Counted from the first letter of the stretch, positions 31,372 to 39,908 are shown. The stretch is DNA of 64,000 nt from Synechococcus sp. CBW1107 (GCF_015841355.1 NZ_CP064908.1:496001-560000); one strand, 5' to 3'. Notes: a model not told the origin generated them from the sequence alone. Numbers and translations: made by a program.

Positions 31372-33090
31372 ATGCCCGCCCCTTTGTCGTTGCGGATCAA
31401 GGAGCGGTACATGGCCAAACGGGCCCAGGGCCTCAGCCAGCAGATCGCCGCTGATGGAGCCGGTATTTCGGTGCGTAGCGCCCAGCGCATCGATCGAGGA
31501 GACCATCAGCCCCAGAACCAGCCGCAGCGCGGGCGGAGTTGGCGCACCCGAGCTGATCCACTCGCCGCCGTATGGGAGAGCGTGTTGGTGCCGATGCTTG
31601 AGCAGGCGCCGCAGCTTGAACCTCAGACCCTGCTGCTCCATCTCGAGCAAAGCTTCCCTGGCCAGGAGTGGTATCGCCGCAAACGCACCCTGCAGCGGCG
31701 TGTTGAGCAGTGGCGGGCGCTGTACGGCCCGGCTCAGGAGGTGATGTTCCTGCAGGAGCACCGCGCCGGGGTGATGGGCATCTCCGATTTCACGTTGCTC
31801 AAGGGCGCACCCATCACCGTGGCTGGTGTGGTGCTTGAGCACCGGCTGTTCCACTTCCGTCTGCCGTTCTGTGGCTGGTGCCATGTGGAGGTGATCCACG
31901 GCGGTGAGAGCTTTGTCGCCCTGTCCGAGGCTCTGCAGAACGCCCTGGTCCTCTGCGGTGGCGTGCCGGCGGAACACCGCACCGACAGCCTCAGCGCCTG
32001 CTTTCGTAACCGCGACGGCAGCTACGCAGGCGACTACACCAGCCGCTACCGCGAGCTCTGCGCTCATCTCGGAGTGATCGCCACCCGCAACAACCGCGGC
32101 GTGGCCCATGAGAACGGCGCGATCGAGGGACCGCATCGGCATTGGAAGCATCGGCTGGAGCAGCAGCTGATTCAGCGCGGCAGCAGGGATTTCGAGACTG
32201 AGAGCGAGTACCGGCAGCTGGTGAGTCAGGTCACCACTACGTTCAACAGCCGTGCTGGCGTGCAGGGGAAGCTGGAGATCGAGCGGCTGCACCTGCAGCC
32301 GCTGCCGGTGCAGCGCTTTGCCGACTACGAGCCGCTGGTGGTGCGGGTGCGGAGCACCAGCACGATTGAGGTGCGCTCGGTCACCTACAGCGTTCCCTCA
32401 CGGCTGATCGGCCATCAGCTGACGGTGCACCTGCACCATGACCGGCTGGATCTGTTCCTGCGCAGCCAGTTCGTTGAAACTCTGCCGCGGTTACATCGGC
32501 GAGCGGGAGAGAGCGGTCCACTGCGACGTATCGATTTCCGCCACGTGATCGAGAGCCTCCGGCGCAAGCCGCGGGCGCTGCTGCGGGCCCAGCTGCAGGC
32601 CGACATCCTTCCGGGCCCGAGGTGGCATCGGCTCTGGCGGCAGCTGCTGGCGGCCCTGCCGCCGGATGAGGCCGCCAAGGTCATGGTCGATGCCCTCCAT
32701 GTCGCCGCCAAACAGGACGACCTCGCCGGGGTGGAGCGCTACCTGCGGCGTCAGCTGCGCAGCGGCGAGGTGAGCCTCACCGCTCTGCGCGATCACTACG
32801 GCCTGCGGCCCCCGAGGGGCCTGGCGGCCCTTCCCCAACTCGACATCCCCGAACACCAACTGAGCAGCTATGACGAACTCCTGGGTGGAGCCCCCGAGCA
32901 GGCCAGCACTGGAGAGTGCCCTGCCCTCACTCCTGAAACAGTTGAAATTGGCCCAGTTCCGCAGCCAGTGGCAGGCGGCCGAACAGCAGGCCATAGCCGA
33001 TGGCTGGAGCCCGGCCAGCTACCTCTATGTGCTGGCCGAGCAGGAACACCAGCAGCGCCACCAGGCACGGCTGCGGCGGCTGTTGCATGA
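31372..33090 (+). CDS. istA: IS21-family transposase IstA (element 1)
   Basis: The DDE transposase has an N-terminal helix-turn-helix-like region (LSQQIAADGAGISVRSAQR) and an RNase H-like core. Candidate catalytic residues are Asp in MGISDFTLL, Asp in EHRTDSLSA and Glu in AHENGAIEG. It works with the IstB ATPase to insert the element. The frame remains open 221 bases into istB, giving 572 residues; conserved sequence ends near SSYDELL, where other IstA proteins stop, so the last about 70 residues are probably a read-through tail. The start could be GTG/ATG at 31372 or nearby. Confidence 0.85.
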   Translation: MPAPLSLRIKERYMAKRAQGLSQQIAADGAGISVRSAQRIDRGDHQPQNQPQRGRSWRTRADPLAAVWESVLVPMLEQAPQLEPQTLLLHLEQSFPGQEWYRRKRTLQRRVEQWRALYGPAQEVMFLQEHRAGVMGISDFTLLKGAPITVAGVVLEHRLFHFRLPFCGWCHVEVIHGGESFVALSEALQNALVLCGGVPAEHRTDSLSACFRNRDGSYAGDYTSRYRELCAHLGVIATRNNRGVAHENGAIEGPHRHWKHRLEQQLIQRGSRDFETESEYRQLVSQVTTTFNSRAGVQGKLEIERLHLQPLPVQRFADYEPLVVRVRSTSTIEVRSVTYSVPSRLIGHQLTVHLHHDRLDLFLRSQFVETLPRLHRRAGESGPLRRIDFRHVIESLRRKPRALLRAQLQADILPGPRWHRLWRQLLAALPPDEAAKVMVDALHVAAKQDDLAGVERYLRRQLRSGEVSLTALRDHYGLRPPRGLAALPQLDIPEHQLSSYDELLGGAPEQASTGECPALTPETVEIGPVPQPVAGGRTAGHSRWLEPGQLPLCAGRAGTPAAPPGTAAAAVA

Positions 33091-33652
33091 GGCCCAGCTG
33101 CCCTGGCCCAAAACCCTGGCCGACTACGACTGGAGCGCCATCCCCGATCTGGACCATCACCAGATTGAGCAGCTCGCCCACGACACCAGCTGGCTGGACC
33201 GCGCCGAGAACCTGCTGCTGTTCGGCCCCAGCGGGGTGGGCAAAACCCACCTGGCCTCAGGGATCTGTCGCAGCCTGATCGCCCTGGACCGCTCGGCGCG
33301 CTTCTTCTCGGGCACCACGCTGGTGCAGCACCTGCAGCAGGCCAAGGCCGACTACGCGCTGGCCAAGGCGCTCACCAAGCTCGATCGCTACGCCCTGCTG
33401 GTGATCGACGACATCGGCTACGTCCGTAAGGACGAGGCCGAGACCTCAGTGCTGTTTGAGCTGGTGATGCACCGCTACGAGCGCAGATCGCTGCTGGTGA
33501 CCAGCAACCAGCCGTTCAGCGAGTGGGAGAACGTGTTCTCCACCAGCGCCATGACCGTGGCGGCGGTGGACCGGCTGGTGGACCACAGCACCATCGTTCA
33601 AATCAGTGGTGAGAGCTACCGCCGCAAGCGGGCCCGCCGTTCTGCGTCCTGA
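32870..33652 (+). CDS. istB: IS21-family helper ATPase IstB (element 1)
   Basis: IstB is an AAA+ ATPase that assists IstA target capture. The 260-residue protein has the N-terminal helical domain, Walker A FGPSGVGKTH, Walker B LLVIDDIGYV and the sensor segment LVTSNQPFSEW. It ends SYRRKRAR as usual for IstB. It begins inside the istA frame. The length is normal, so the element may still be active unless its left end is defective. Confidence 0.9.
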   Translation: MTNSWVEPPSRPALESALPSLLKQLKLAQFRSQWQAAEQQAIADGWSPASYLYVLAEQEHQQRHQARLRRLLHEAQLPWPKTLADYDWSAIPDLDHHQIEQLAHDTSWLDRAENLLLFGPSGVGKTHLASGICRSLIALDRSARFFSGTTLVQHLQQAKADYALAKALTKLDRYALLVIDDIGYVRKDEAETSVLFELVMHRYERRSLLVTSNQPFSEWENVFSTSAMTVAAVDRLVDHSTIVQISGESYRRKRARRSAS

Positions 33653-33958
33653 CCAGGCGTCAATTACCCGCCAACCGACCCCAGACGCCAGCTGCCGGTG
33701 ACGAGCTCCGCGCTGCCGGCGGACTGTGGGGTCCACCGGCCCGTGCGCTCCGCGGCAACAATCGGGCAGAAGCTGAGCAGGGGCACCGGCCAACCGGATT
33801 GACGCCGCCGGATGCCGATCAAGGAACCCCAGCCGTGCTCCGACTTCTCGACTGAGGGTGGCTCAGTTTTCGTGTCGCCTCCCCCCTGCCATGGCAGGGG
33901 GTGAGAAGGCGGGAGGAACCCGCCTAAGTAATTGACGCGAGCCGCCTACGTAGTTGAC
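33653..33958. other. Non-coding 3-prime part of IS21 element 1 with fossil element ends
   Basis: GCGTCAATTAC (33657-33667) is inverted at 33928-33938, enclosing about 260 bases. Within this lies TGGCTCAGTTTTCGTGTCGC and following bases (33859-33882), which match the end of IS21 element 2 (42129-42152) at 22 of 24 positions. Just after it is a perfect 20-bp palindrome (33882-33901). Most IS21 elements end shortly after istB, so this segment looks like a patchwork of other element ends. Confidence 0.6.
33882..33901. repeat. Perfect 20-bp palindrome
   Basis: CCCCCTGCCATGGCAGGGGG is its own reverse complement. It lies in the non-coding end of IS21 element 1 beside a fossil end of a second IS21 type. 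It could act as a transcription barrier that protects the element from outside transcripts; this is inference. Confidence 0.7.
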
Positions 33959-33959
33959 A

Positions 33960-34236
33960 CCGGGCAGTCAGGCAACCGAGCCGATGTTGGCGATCGCGTC
34001 CCCGCCGCCACGGCGCATCGCGCCCACCTCCTCTCACAGGCAGAGGAACAGGCCGCGAACATTCGTGCCGAAGATGAGGTCGAAATCCGCAGCGGTGTAG
34101 TCGAGGATGCCTGCGCTCCTGTCGACCCCCGCACAGTTCGCCGCACAGTCGATCCGTCCATAGCGATCCAGCACTGCTCGCAGGCCGTCCATGACCTGGG
34201 CCTCGTCGCCAAGGTCGATCGGCAAGAACAAAAAGC
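33960..34236 (-). pseudogene. SDR dehydrogenase gene, middle piece (between two insertion sequences)
   Basis: The minus strand encodes FLPIDLGDEAQVMDGLRAV, then GRIDCAANCAGVD, DYTAADFDLIFGTNVRGLFLCL, then a TGA in place of an Arg codon, followed by EEVGAMRRGGGDAIANIGSVA and another TGA. NCAG and the GSV segment (catalytic Ser position in IGSVA) are SDR landmarks. The upstream edge is the IS66 target duplication (34229-34236) and the downstream edge is the right end of IS21 element 1. The point stops show decay after the gene was broken. Confidence 0.85.
34229..34236. repeat. Target-site duplication, left copy, of the IS66 element
   Basis: CAAAAAGC occurs directly before the IS66 left end and again directly after its right end (35930-35937). 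Eight bases is the duplication length expected for IS66. Confidence 0.93.
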
Positions 34237-35929
34237 GTATCCGTTCAGGGGGCGTGACAGCTCGCGGCGAACATCGGCCCTGCTGAACCCTTGACGACAG
34301 CTTGATTTCCGGTTGCATCTCAGGTAGAGACCCGCCTATGATGACCGCACATCCGGCTGGAATTCCAGAAGCCGACTGGCTGGAAACTCCCGCCAGCGTC
34401 AGAGCGCTGATCAACGCCCAGCAGCAGGAGATCGAGCTGTTGCGCGGCCAACTCACCTCCTTGGCCACCGAGTTGGCAAACCTGCGTGAGCGGATCGGAC
34501 GCAGCTCTCGCAACTCATCCAAACCTCCCTCCAGTGATGGTCTGGGTTTTAAGCCGCCAGAACGGCGCAAGGGCAGTGGCCGCAAGCGGGGCGGCCAGCA
34601 GGGCCATCCCGGATCCGGACCAGAGCTGCTGTCGATCGAGCGGGTGGATCAGGTGGTGGATCACCACCCTGATGCCTGCCGCCGCTGTGGCACCTTGCTC
34701 CAGGGAGAGGATCTCGATCCCCTGCGCCATCAGGTGATCGAGATCCCGCCGATTACCCCGCTGGTGATCGAGCACCGGCTGCATCGCCTGGTCTGCCCCT
34801 GCTGTTCCACCAGCACCTGCGCCTCGTTGCCGGCGGATGTGGAGGCCAGTCACTACGGCCCAAGGCTCAGTGCACTGGTGGGCCTGCTGGGCAGTGCCTT
34901 TCCGTTGAGTTTCAGCAAGACCCAGGCCCTGCTCCAGCAGCTGGTAGGAGTGGAGATGAGCCGCGGCGCGATTGGACGGGTCCGCCAGCGCTTGAGTGCA
35001 GCACTGGAGCAGCCCATGCAGGAGGCCCTTGCTTTTGCCCGCGTGCAGCCGGTGGCCTACGTAGATGAAACTGGCGCCCCCACCGGCAATGCCGACGGCA
35101 ACAATCCCACTGGAAAGCGGGGCTGGCAGTGGGTCATGGTCACCGCCGTGGTGACGGTATTTGTGCAAGGGCTGAGTCGATCGACGACCGCTGCCATCGA
35201 GCTGCTGGGGAACGCCTTTGGCGGGATTGTGGTGAGCGATCGCTTCTCGGCCTACAACCACCTGCCCACCAAGCAGCGCCAGCTGTGCTGGGCGCACCTG
35301 ATCCGCGACCTGACGGCCATCGCCGAACGCCCGGGCGCCAGCGCTGAATTCGGAGCCCAGCTGCTGGGCCTGCAGCAGCAGCTGTTTGGCCACTGGCACC
35401 GCTACAAGGAGGGAAAGATTGACTGGCCCGCCTTGCAGCAAAGCTGCCGGCCGATCCGCCAGACCTTTGAGACCACGCTGCAGCGGGTAGTAGAGCTCGG
35501 CTACCAGCGCGGCGAGCGAACGCCTTGGGCCAGCACAGTGCGCACGTGCCAGCAGCTCCAGAAGGTGACAGGTGGGTTGTGGACCTTCCTGGAGAACGAG
35601 GGAATAGAGCCCACCAACAACGCCGCAGAACGTGCCCTGCGCCAATCGGTGATTCAGCGCAAGATCAGTCAAGGAGTCCAATCCCGCCAAGGTGCGATCT
35701 GCCGGAGCCGCCTGCTCACGGTCACCACTACCCTCAGGCAACAGGGGCGGGATGTCTGGGAGTTCCTGGAGCAGGCCTGGATCGCCCATCACCGCGATGG
35801 GGTGATGCCGTCACTGCTGAGCGATCCCTGAAGGCAGAAGAAAGGACAAGGAAGAGTCTCTGATCGCTCAGCGGTGAGCGATCAGGCTTGCATTCGTGCG
35901 GTGGGGCGTCCCGACCCCTGAACGCATAC
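34237..35929 (+). mobile_element. IS66-family insertion sequence, single-gene (ISBst12-like) type
   Basis: The element is 1693 bp. Imperfect terminal inverted repeats match: left GTATCCGTTCAGGGGGCGTG, right (reversed) GTATGCGTTCAGGGGTCGGG. It is flanked by perfect 8-bp direct repeats, CAAAAAGC. It carries only the transposase, without tnpA/tnpB accessory genes, as in the ISBst12 subgroup. Removing it and one repeat joins GGSFL to FLPIDLGDEA with no frame change, proving insertion into an SDR gene. Boundaries are exact to about one base. Confidence 0.93.
34338..35831 (+). CDS. IS66-family transposase
   Basis: The protein has 497 residues from the ATG at 34338. An N-terminal leucine-zipper region (QQQEIELLRGQLTSL) is followed by the IS66 linker RNSSKPPSSDG and KRGGQQGHPG, a zinc-finger-like pair CRRCGTLL and CPCCST, and a DDE core: Asp in AYVDETGA, Asp in VVSDRFSAYN and Glu in NNAAERALR. 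The frame is intact and full length, so the element may be active. A longer start just upstream (34302) would lie in the terminal region. Confidence 0.93.
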   Translation: MMTAHPAGIPEADWLETPASVRALINAQQQEIELLRGQLTSLATELANLRERIGRSSRNSSKPPSSDGLGFKPPERRKGSGRKRGGQQGHPGSGPELLSIERVDQVVDHHPDACRRCGTLLQGEDLDPLRHQVIEIPPITPLVIEHRLHRLVCPCCSTSTCASLPADVEASHYGPRLSALVGLLGSAFPLSFSKTQALLQQLVGVEMSRGAIGRVRQRLSAALEQPMQEALAFARVQPVAYVDETGAPTGNADGNNPTGKRGWQWVMVTAVVTVFVQGLSRSTTAAIELLGNAFGGIVVSDRFSAYNHLPTKQRQLCWAHLIRDLTAIAERPGASAEFGAQLLGLQQQLFGHWHRYKEGKIDWPALQQSCRPIRQTFETTLQRVVELGYQRGERTPWASTVRTCQQLQKVTGGLWTFLENEGIEPTNNAAERALRQSVIQRKISQGVQSRQGAICRSRLLTVTTTLRQQGRDVWEFLEQAWIAHHRDGVMPSLLSDP

Positions 35930-35937
35930 CAAAAAGC
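35930..35937. repeat. Target-site duplication, right copy, of the IS66 element
   Basis: CAAAAAGC is identical to the left copy at 34229-34236. On the minus strand it encodes part of the Ser-Phe-Leu of the broken SDR. Confidence 0.93.
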
Positions 35938-36109
35938 TTCCACCTTCAGCCTCCGCCAGGCGCTGCGATTCAGCCCCTTGTGCGGCATTCCGACCGCAGC
36001 CGATCACCGCTGCTCCCTCCCGTGCGAAAGCGAGTGCCACTCCCCGTCCGATGCCGGACGTCGCACCGGTGACGAAAGCGATCTTGCCTTCAAAGCGGCG
36101 GGAAGACAT
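35930..36109 (-). pseudogene. SDR dehydrogenase gene, N-terminal piece (cut by IS66 element)
   Basis: Sixty codons from the ATG at 36109 encode MSSRRFEGKIAFVTGATSGI, then GRGVALAFAREGAAVIGCGR and EAEGGSFL. TGATSGIG is the SDR nucleotide-binding motif and the Arg in CGR fits NADP preference. The frame reaches the IS66 element exactly and continues in the piece at 33960-34228. An intact protein of about 250 residues, an NAD(P)-dependent oxidoreductase, is inferred for the ancestor. Confidence 0.88.
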
Positions 36110-36297
36110 CGATCAAGTCCGTCCAGAGGGTGGTCTTCAAGGAAGCCCATGACGTCCGCCATTGAACGGTTGATCCGCACGAGCGTGCTGGCATCCTGAC
36201 GTGATTCGCTCTATCCCAGAGCGCTCGGGCAAAAGTCTTATCATCGGCCGAGCACAGACGTTCAGCCACGTAACATCTCCGCGTTGTCTGCAGCCTC
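36110..36297. other. Upstream region of the broken SDR gene
   Basis: This 188-base region lies between the SDR start and the SGNH hydrolase stop. Several frames are open for short distances, but none has a recognisable motif. It probably contained the SDR promoter. Confidence 0.4.
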
Positions 36298-36957
36298 CTA
36301 CTTGGCGTCGTCTTGTCGGATTGCCGATTCAATTTCGGCTCGCCAAAGGCTATAGGTGGCATCCGAGAAATGCACGCCATCAACGGTGTACCGGGTCAGA
36401 AGTAGTCCCCGTGGTGCGATGGTCGGATTCAAGTCGATGACGGGAATCCCTCTGGAACGAGCCAGCCGTTTAATGATCTGATTCGCGGGCGGGATGAACT
36501 GATTGGCCTCTGCTCGCGATGTGAACGGGATCAACGTGATGAACACCTGGGCCTTCGTCTGCTGCGCACGATCAAGCAGACTTGAATAATCCAACTCAAA
36601 TTGTCTGGGATCAAACGTCTTGACTGAAAGAACGTCATTGGTTCCAGCAAGCATGAAGATTCGTTCTGGGGAGTATTGCTTGGCTTGCACAAGTTGATCT
36701 CCAATCTGTCGAACCGTGTATCCATCCTCAGCAAGATTGATGCTGCCCAGGGCAGCTCCCCAATGTCGCCCTGCTGACGTGATCGAGTCGCCGACATAGA
36801 CAGAATGAATGCCGATCAGCCTTCCGCGCCAGCTCGTGACTATCTGCAGGGCTTCGTAGCGGACCTCTTCACTGCTGAGGGAGACCACGGCAAGGGGGAA
36901 GGCCAAAGTACAGACTGCGGCAACGGCAATACGGATGATGTTCTTGTGTTGAACCAT
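36298..36957 (-). CDS. Exported SGNH/GDSL-type hydrolase
   Basis: The 219-residue protein has an N-terminal signal or anchor segment (IIRIAVAAVCTLAFPLAVVS). The SGNH blocks follow: VYVGDSIT with nucleophile Ser58, Gly in the NLAEDGYT region, LAGTNDVL with Asn107, and VDGVHFSDA with Asp and His of the catalytic dyad. Such enzymes hydrolyse esters, for example acetyl groups on polysaccharides or lipids; the substrate is unknown. G+C content is clearly lower than in the core genome. It lies 45 bases after the stop of the frameshifted gene on the same strand and might have been in one operon with it. Confidence 0.85.
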   Translation of the reverse strand: MVQHKNIIRIAVAAVCTLAFPLAVVSLSSEEVRYEALQIVTSWRGRLIGIHSVYVGDSITSAGRHWGAALGSINLAEDGYTVRQIGDQLVQAKQYSPERIFMLAGTNDVLSVKTFDPRQFELDYSSLLDRAQQTKAQVFITLIPFTSRAEANQFIPPANQIIKRLARSRGIPVIDLNPTIAPRGLLLTRYTVDGVHFSDATYSLWRAEIESAIRQDDAK

Positions 36958-37002
36958 GGTTCCCGCACTGAAGCCAAAGATCAGCGGCGGCGCAACACGG
37001 CC

Positions 37003-37859
37003 TCACCATCGCTGGGCCCACACCGGCGCAGAGGTTGGGTTTGGCTCGAAAAGCGCAAGATCCTCTTCAAAGAGTAGATCAGGGTTTTCACCATCCAGAT
37101 CCCAGGCCTGGAGCGTCCCACCGCGTGTGGCCAGCAGAAGGTGTCCCTCCTGATCCCAGTCTGCCCACTGGACATGACTCAACGGCTGACTATCTTGATT
37201 TGTCTCCAGCCAGTAACTGACGCGCAGCCCGTCGACGGCCTGACCGATGCCAAACTCGCCCCCGGCCCAGCCGAGGCTCTCTGCACCGAGCAGGCGGTCT
37301 CCGCCAACCTGGCGTTCCAGATGCGGGCGTTCCTGGGGTGATCCCCGGCGTCATCCTGGGCTCGGCGGGGAGAGTCCTCGGTTTCCGTCCAGCCGCGTCG
37401 CCGTTCGTTGGCGAACTGAACCACGGGAATGGGGGCTAATCCATAAGGAATTGGCAACTGTCTGCCCTGCAAAATCTGATTGTCTTGATCTTCGGTGAAA
37501 TAGAATCCGCGAGTCCAAGTCCCACACGTCCGAAGGGCGGCTAATGCCGTCAGCCACGGTAGCTTTGATACCGCCACGTAAGTTTCGCCGTACTCCCAGA
37601 TAGCACTGGGTTTGTGTGCAAAGTAGCTCAGAAAACGACCATCCGGGGAGAGATCAGACCGTCGTGGAAAGATCCGGCCTCGAAACCATGCACCGGGTTC
37701 GTAACGTCTCTCTGCGAGATCCCAGCGGCCGACATGAGACCAGTTCGACGGTCCACGCCGAAACACAGCGATCACCGGCGCCTCTGTCGCCGGAATGCAG
37801 TAGATCCGAGGAGGGGGGATGTCCTTCATCGCCAACTTGTTTTTATCATCCAACAGCAA
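37003..37859 (-). pseudogene. Frameshifted conserved protein of unknown function
   Basis: Frame one runs from ATG 37859 (or 37829): PPPRIYCIPATEAPVIAVFR, then GPSNWSHVGRWDL, FPRRSDLSPDGRFLSYFAHK, GTWTRGFYFTEDQDN and RNARI near 37325. The sequence then continues naturally in another frame: LERQVGGDRLLGAESLGWAG, VSYWLETNQ, VQWADWDQEGHLLLATRGG and a stop at 37003-37005. The repeated W-D and SPDG elements suggest a beta-propeller-like protein, and from memory a similar protein occurs intact in other cyanobacteria. One indel around 37320 breaks it, unless this is a sequencing error. Confidence 0.75.
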
Positions 37860-37934
37860 AGCTCACCAGCAGTCATTCCGCAGCGCTCCATGGGTACCGC
37901 TGAAACGTATTGTCAGCACATGTTTATGGACCCG

Positions 37935-39260
37935 TCACCTATTCATTAAGTATTCAGCAACAGCCTGATAGGCGGGCAATGAGGTTGGGTCAATCGTCGC
38001 GTTCCCAGCCGTGGGAAAAGACGCGAACCGCACGATGACCATGTCGGCAGTTGGATCCACGTAGATGGTTTGCCCATGAACACCACGTGCTGCAAAAGCG
38101 CCGTGCCTGTTATGAAGAACCCACCACATGCTACGGTAGCTTCCACCGGCAAGCGTTGCATAGCCAGCCTTGGCAAAGCCGGTCTTGTCGCCACCGGCCC
38201 GGATGTTCTCCGTCACTTCTTTCGGGAACAACCGTTGCCCATTGATCATGCCGCCGTTAAGCATGAGCAGCCCAAGACGCCCAAGGTCTCGCATGCCTGC
38301 ACTGAGTCCGCCGCCGGCAAAAGGTGTCCCCTTGGCGTCCACGGTCATGTATCCATCCTGCTCCGCGCCCATTCGGCTCCAGATGCGCTCCGACAACAGC
38401 TGTGCAACATCCTTGCCCGTGACCCGCGACAGGATCCAACCAAGAGCGTCCGAGTTGATTGTCCTGTAGCCAAAAGCATCACCGTGTACGCCGTTCTGCT
38501 TGACAGTCTGGAGATACTCAAAGTAACCGTCAGGGCCCGCATAGTCCACTGGCTTCGGGAACGGGCTCGCTGCCTTTGAATAGACCCAGATATCCGCGTC
38601 TGGGTCAGAGTAGTCCTCGCTGTAATCGAGCGCCGTGGTCATGTCCATGACCTGACGCACGGTCGCGCTGCCGAATGCGCTGTCCTTCAGTTCTGGGATG
38701 ATGGAAGACACCATTGCTCTTTCGTCGAGGCGCCCCTCGACCACGAGCATCTCGGCAAGGAGTCCTGTCATGGACTTGGTCATCGACATAGCGGCATGCT
38801 TGCCCATCTCGTCGAGACAGCCAGCATATTTCTCATAGACAATTCGATCTTTGTGGAGGATCAGAATGCCATCGGTAAAGTTTGCCGAAAGCGATTCCTT
38901 CCATGTCAAGGATTTTTCGCCACCCATAGGCGTGAAGGTCACGGCCTCAATACCGGCATCAATTGCGTAGGCGAGCGAAGTTAGCGAGCCGATGCCCCTG
39001 CTCACTTGCTTCGTGGGCATCAGTTCTCGAATGTGGCAGACCGTCCAACGCAACTTTGGGAAGCTAAAGAAATTGGATTCCGGCTGCATGATCAACTTCT
39101 CAGATGGAGAGGGAAATCCCTCCATCCAGCCCAACCGCGTGGGGTCAGAGTCCTCAGCATTCATGAATGAACTGGCTGGCGCATGGGCTTGCGCAACAAG
39201 GCTGAGCGTGGCCAGGAGATCTACGCCCAGCAAGAATGAAATTCGGATTAGACGTTTCAT
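37935..39260 (-). CDS. Exported serine hydrolase of the beta-lactamase (class C) fold
   Basis: The 441-residue protein has a signal peptide (LLGVDLLATLSLVAQAHA). The active-site motif SxxK is SMTK at 159-162, followed by a Tyr-containing YRTINSD segment (the YxN position) near residue 270 and HGQT near 400 (the KTG-like position). It fits the group of esterases and 6-aminohexanoate-dimer hydrolases rather than true beta-lactamases. The substrate is unknown. The frame is intact, and G+C is lower than in the core. It stands on the same strand as the frameshifted gene and SGNH hydrolase downstream of it. Confidence 0.85.
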   Translation of the reverse strand: MKRLIRISFLLGVDLLATLSLVAQAHAPASSFMNAEDSDPTRLGWMEGFPSPSEKLIMQPESNFFSFPKLRWTVCHIRELMPTKQVSRGIGSLTSLAYAIDAGIEAVTFTPMGGEKSLTWKESLSANFTDGILILHKDRIVYEKYAGCLDEMGKHAAMSMTKSMTGLLAEMLVVEGRLDERAMVSSIIPELKDSAFGSATVRQVMDMTTALDYSEDYSDPDADIWVYSKAASPFPKPVDYAGPDGYFEYLQTVKQNGVHGDAFGYRTINSDALGWILSRVTGKDVAQLLSERIWSRMGAEQDGYMTVDAKGTPFAGGGLSAGMRDLGRLGLLMLNGGMINGQRLFPKEVTENIRAGGDKTGFAKAGYATLAGGSYRSMWWVLHNRHGAFAARGVHGQTIYVDPTADMVIVRFASFPTAGNATIDPTSLPAYQAVAEYLMNR

Positions 39261-39405
39261 GCTGATACTGCCATGTGATTACTGGCATTCCTCTCATCAA
39301 TCGATGCTAGCGCTCAGGATCAGAAGCGGGCCATGACTTTGGCATAGACAACACCATTCACTTCCGATTACTGAATCTTGATGGTGGGCCTCACCCATCG
39401 TTGAA

Positions 39406-39744
39406 CTAGCGCGCGCGCCGGTCGTGCATGGCGACCCTGCCGTTGCGGAACGGCCTCGCCGAGATCAACTGAAGCGATCGCGTGCTGGGCAGCTCAGCCT
39501 CGTACAGCGTGGGCCGTGGCCGACGATCCTGGGATGGACGAGCAATTGATACTCGTCGATTAGATCCAGCTGGTTCAGCTCTGTCGCGAGCTTGCCGCTA
39601 CCGAGGACGCCGCCTGGGGTCGCGTCCTCGAGCTTCTGTACGCCGGATCTCAGGTCGTCGGTGATGTGTTGGCTGTTGATCCATGGGAAGTCCTTTCGCG
39701 TCGAGGACACCACGTACTTAGGCTCGGTCTCCAGCTTTACCGCC
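39406..39744 (-). pseudogene. RibD_C/DHFR-like reductase gene, C-terminal piece (cut by IS21 element 2)
   Basis: The minus strand reads VKLETEPKYVVSSTRKDFPW, then NSQHITDDLRSGVQKL, LGSGKLATELNQLDLIDEY and LVHPRIVGHGP. After a one-base deletion near 39520 it continues as LPSTRSLQLISARPFRNGRV to a stop at 39406. This is the dihydrofolate-reductase/RibD C-terminal fold family (GSGKLA, DEY-L-VHP--G-G). The upstream edge is the 5-bp duplication of IS21 element 2, and the missing N-terminus lies at 42179-42400. Confidence 0.85.
39740..39744. repeat. Target-site duplication, left copy, of IS21 element 2
   Basis: CCGCC precedes the left terminal TGTCA of the element; an identical copy follows its right end at 42179-42183. 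Removal of the element and one copy restores the reading frame across the junction. Confidence 0.85.
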
Positions 39745-39908
39745 TGTCAAGCGACATCCGCTTTTGGTCCTCCGGCGACACGAAAACTGGTCCACCTGAT
39801 GGCTTGCTGATGGGGGCCTTACGGCTGCCCTTGGATCGGTGTTTCATCGGTGGGTGTCGTGTCGTTGTTGTTGGCTGCGGCATCTGTGCCGCTTGATCCG
39901 GGTTCCCC

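Larger units (their letters stand above)
31284..33959 (+). mobile_element. IS21-family insertion sequence (element 1)
   Basis: The element carries istA and istB. Its right end reads, inwards from 33959, TGTCAACTACGTAGGCGG followed by a second copy CAATTACTTAGGCGG. Its left end has the matching repeats GATTAGGTAGGCGG and CAACTACATAGGCGG (31288-31322). Multiple terminal repeats of this kind are a mark of IS21. The outermost left bases are degenerate, so the left boundary is uncertain by about ten bases. No target duplication can be found, because part of the target gene is deleted. About 300 bases after istB are non-coding and unusual. Confidence 0.8.
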
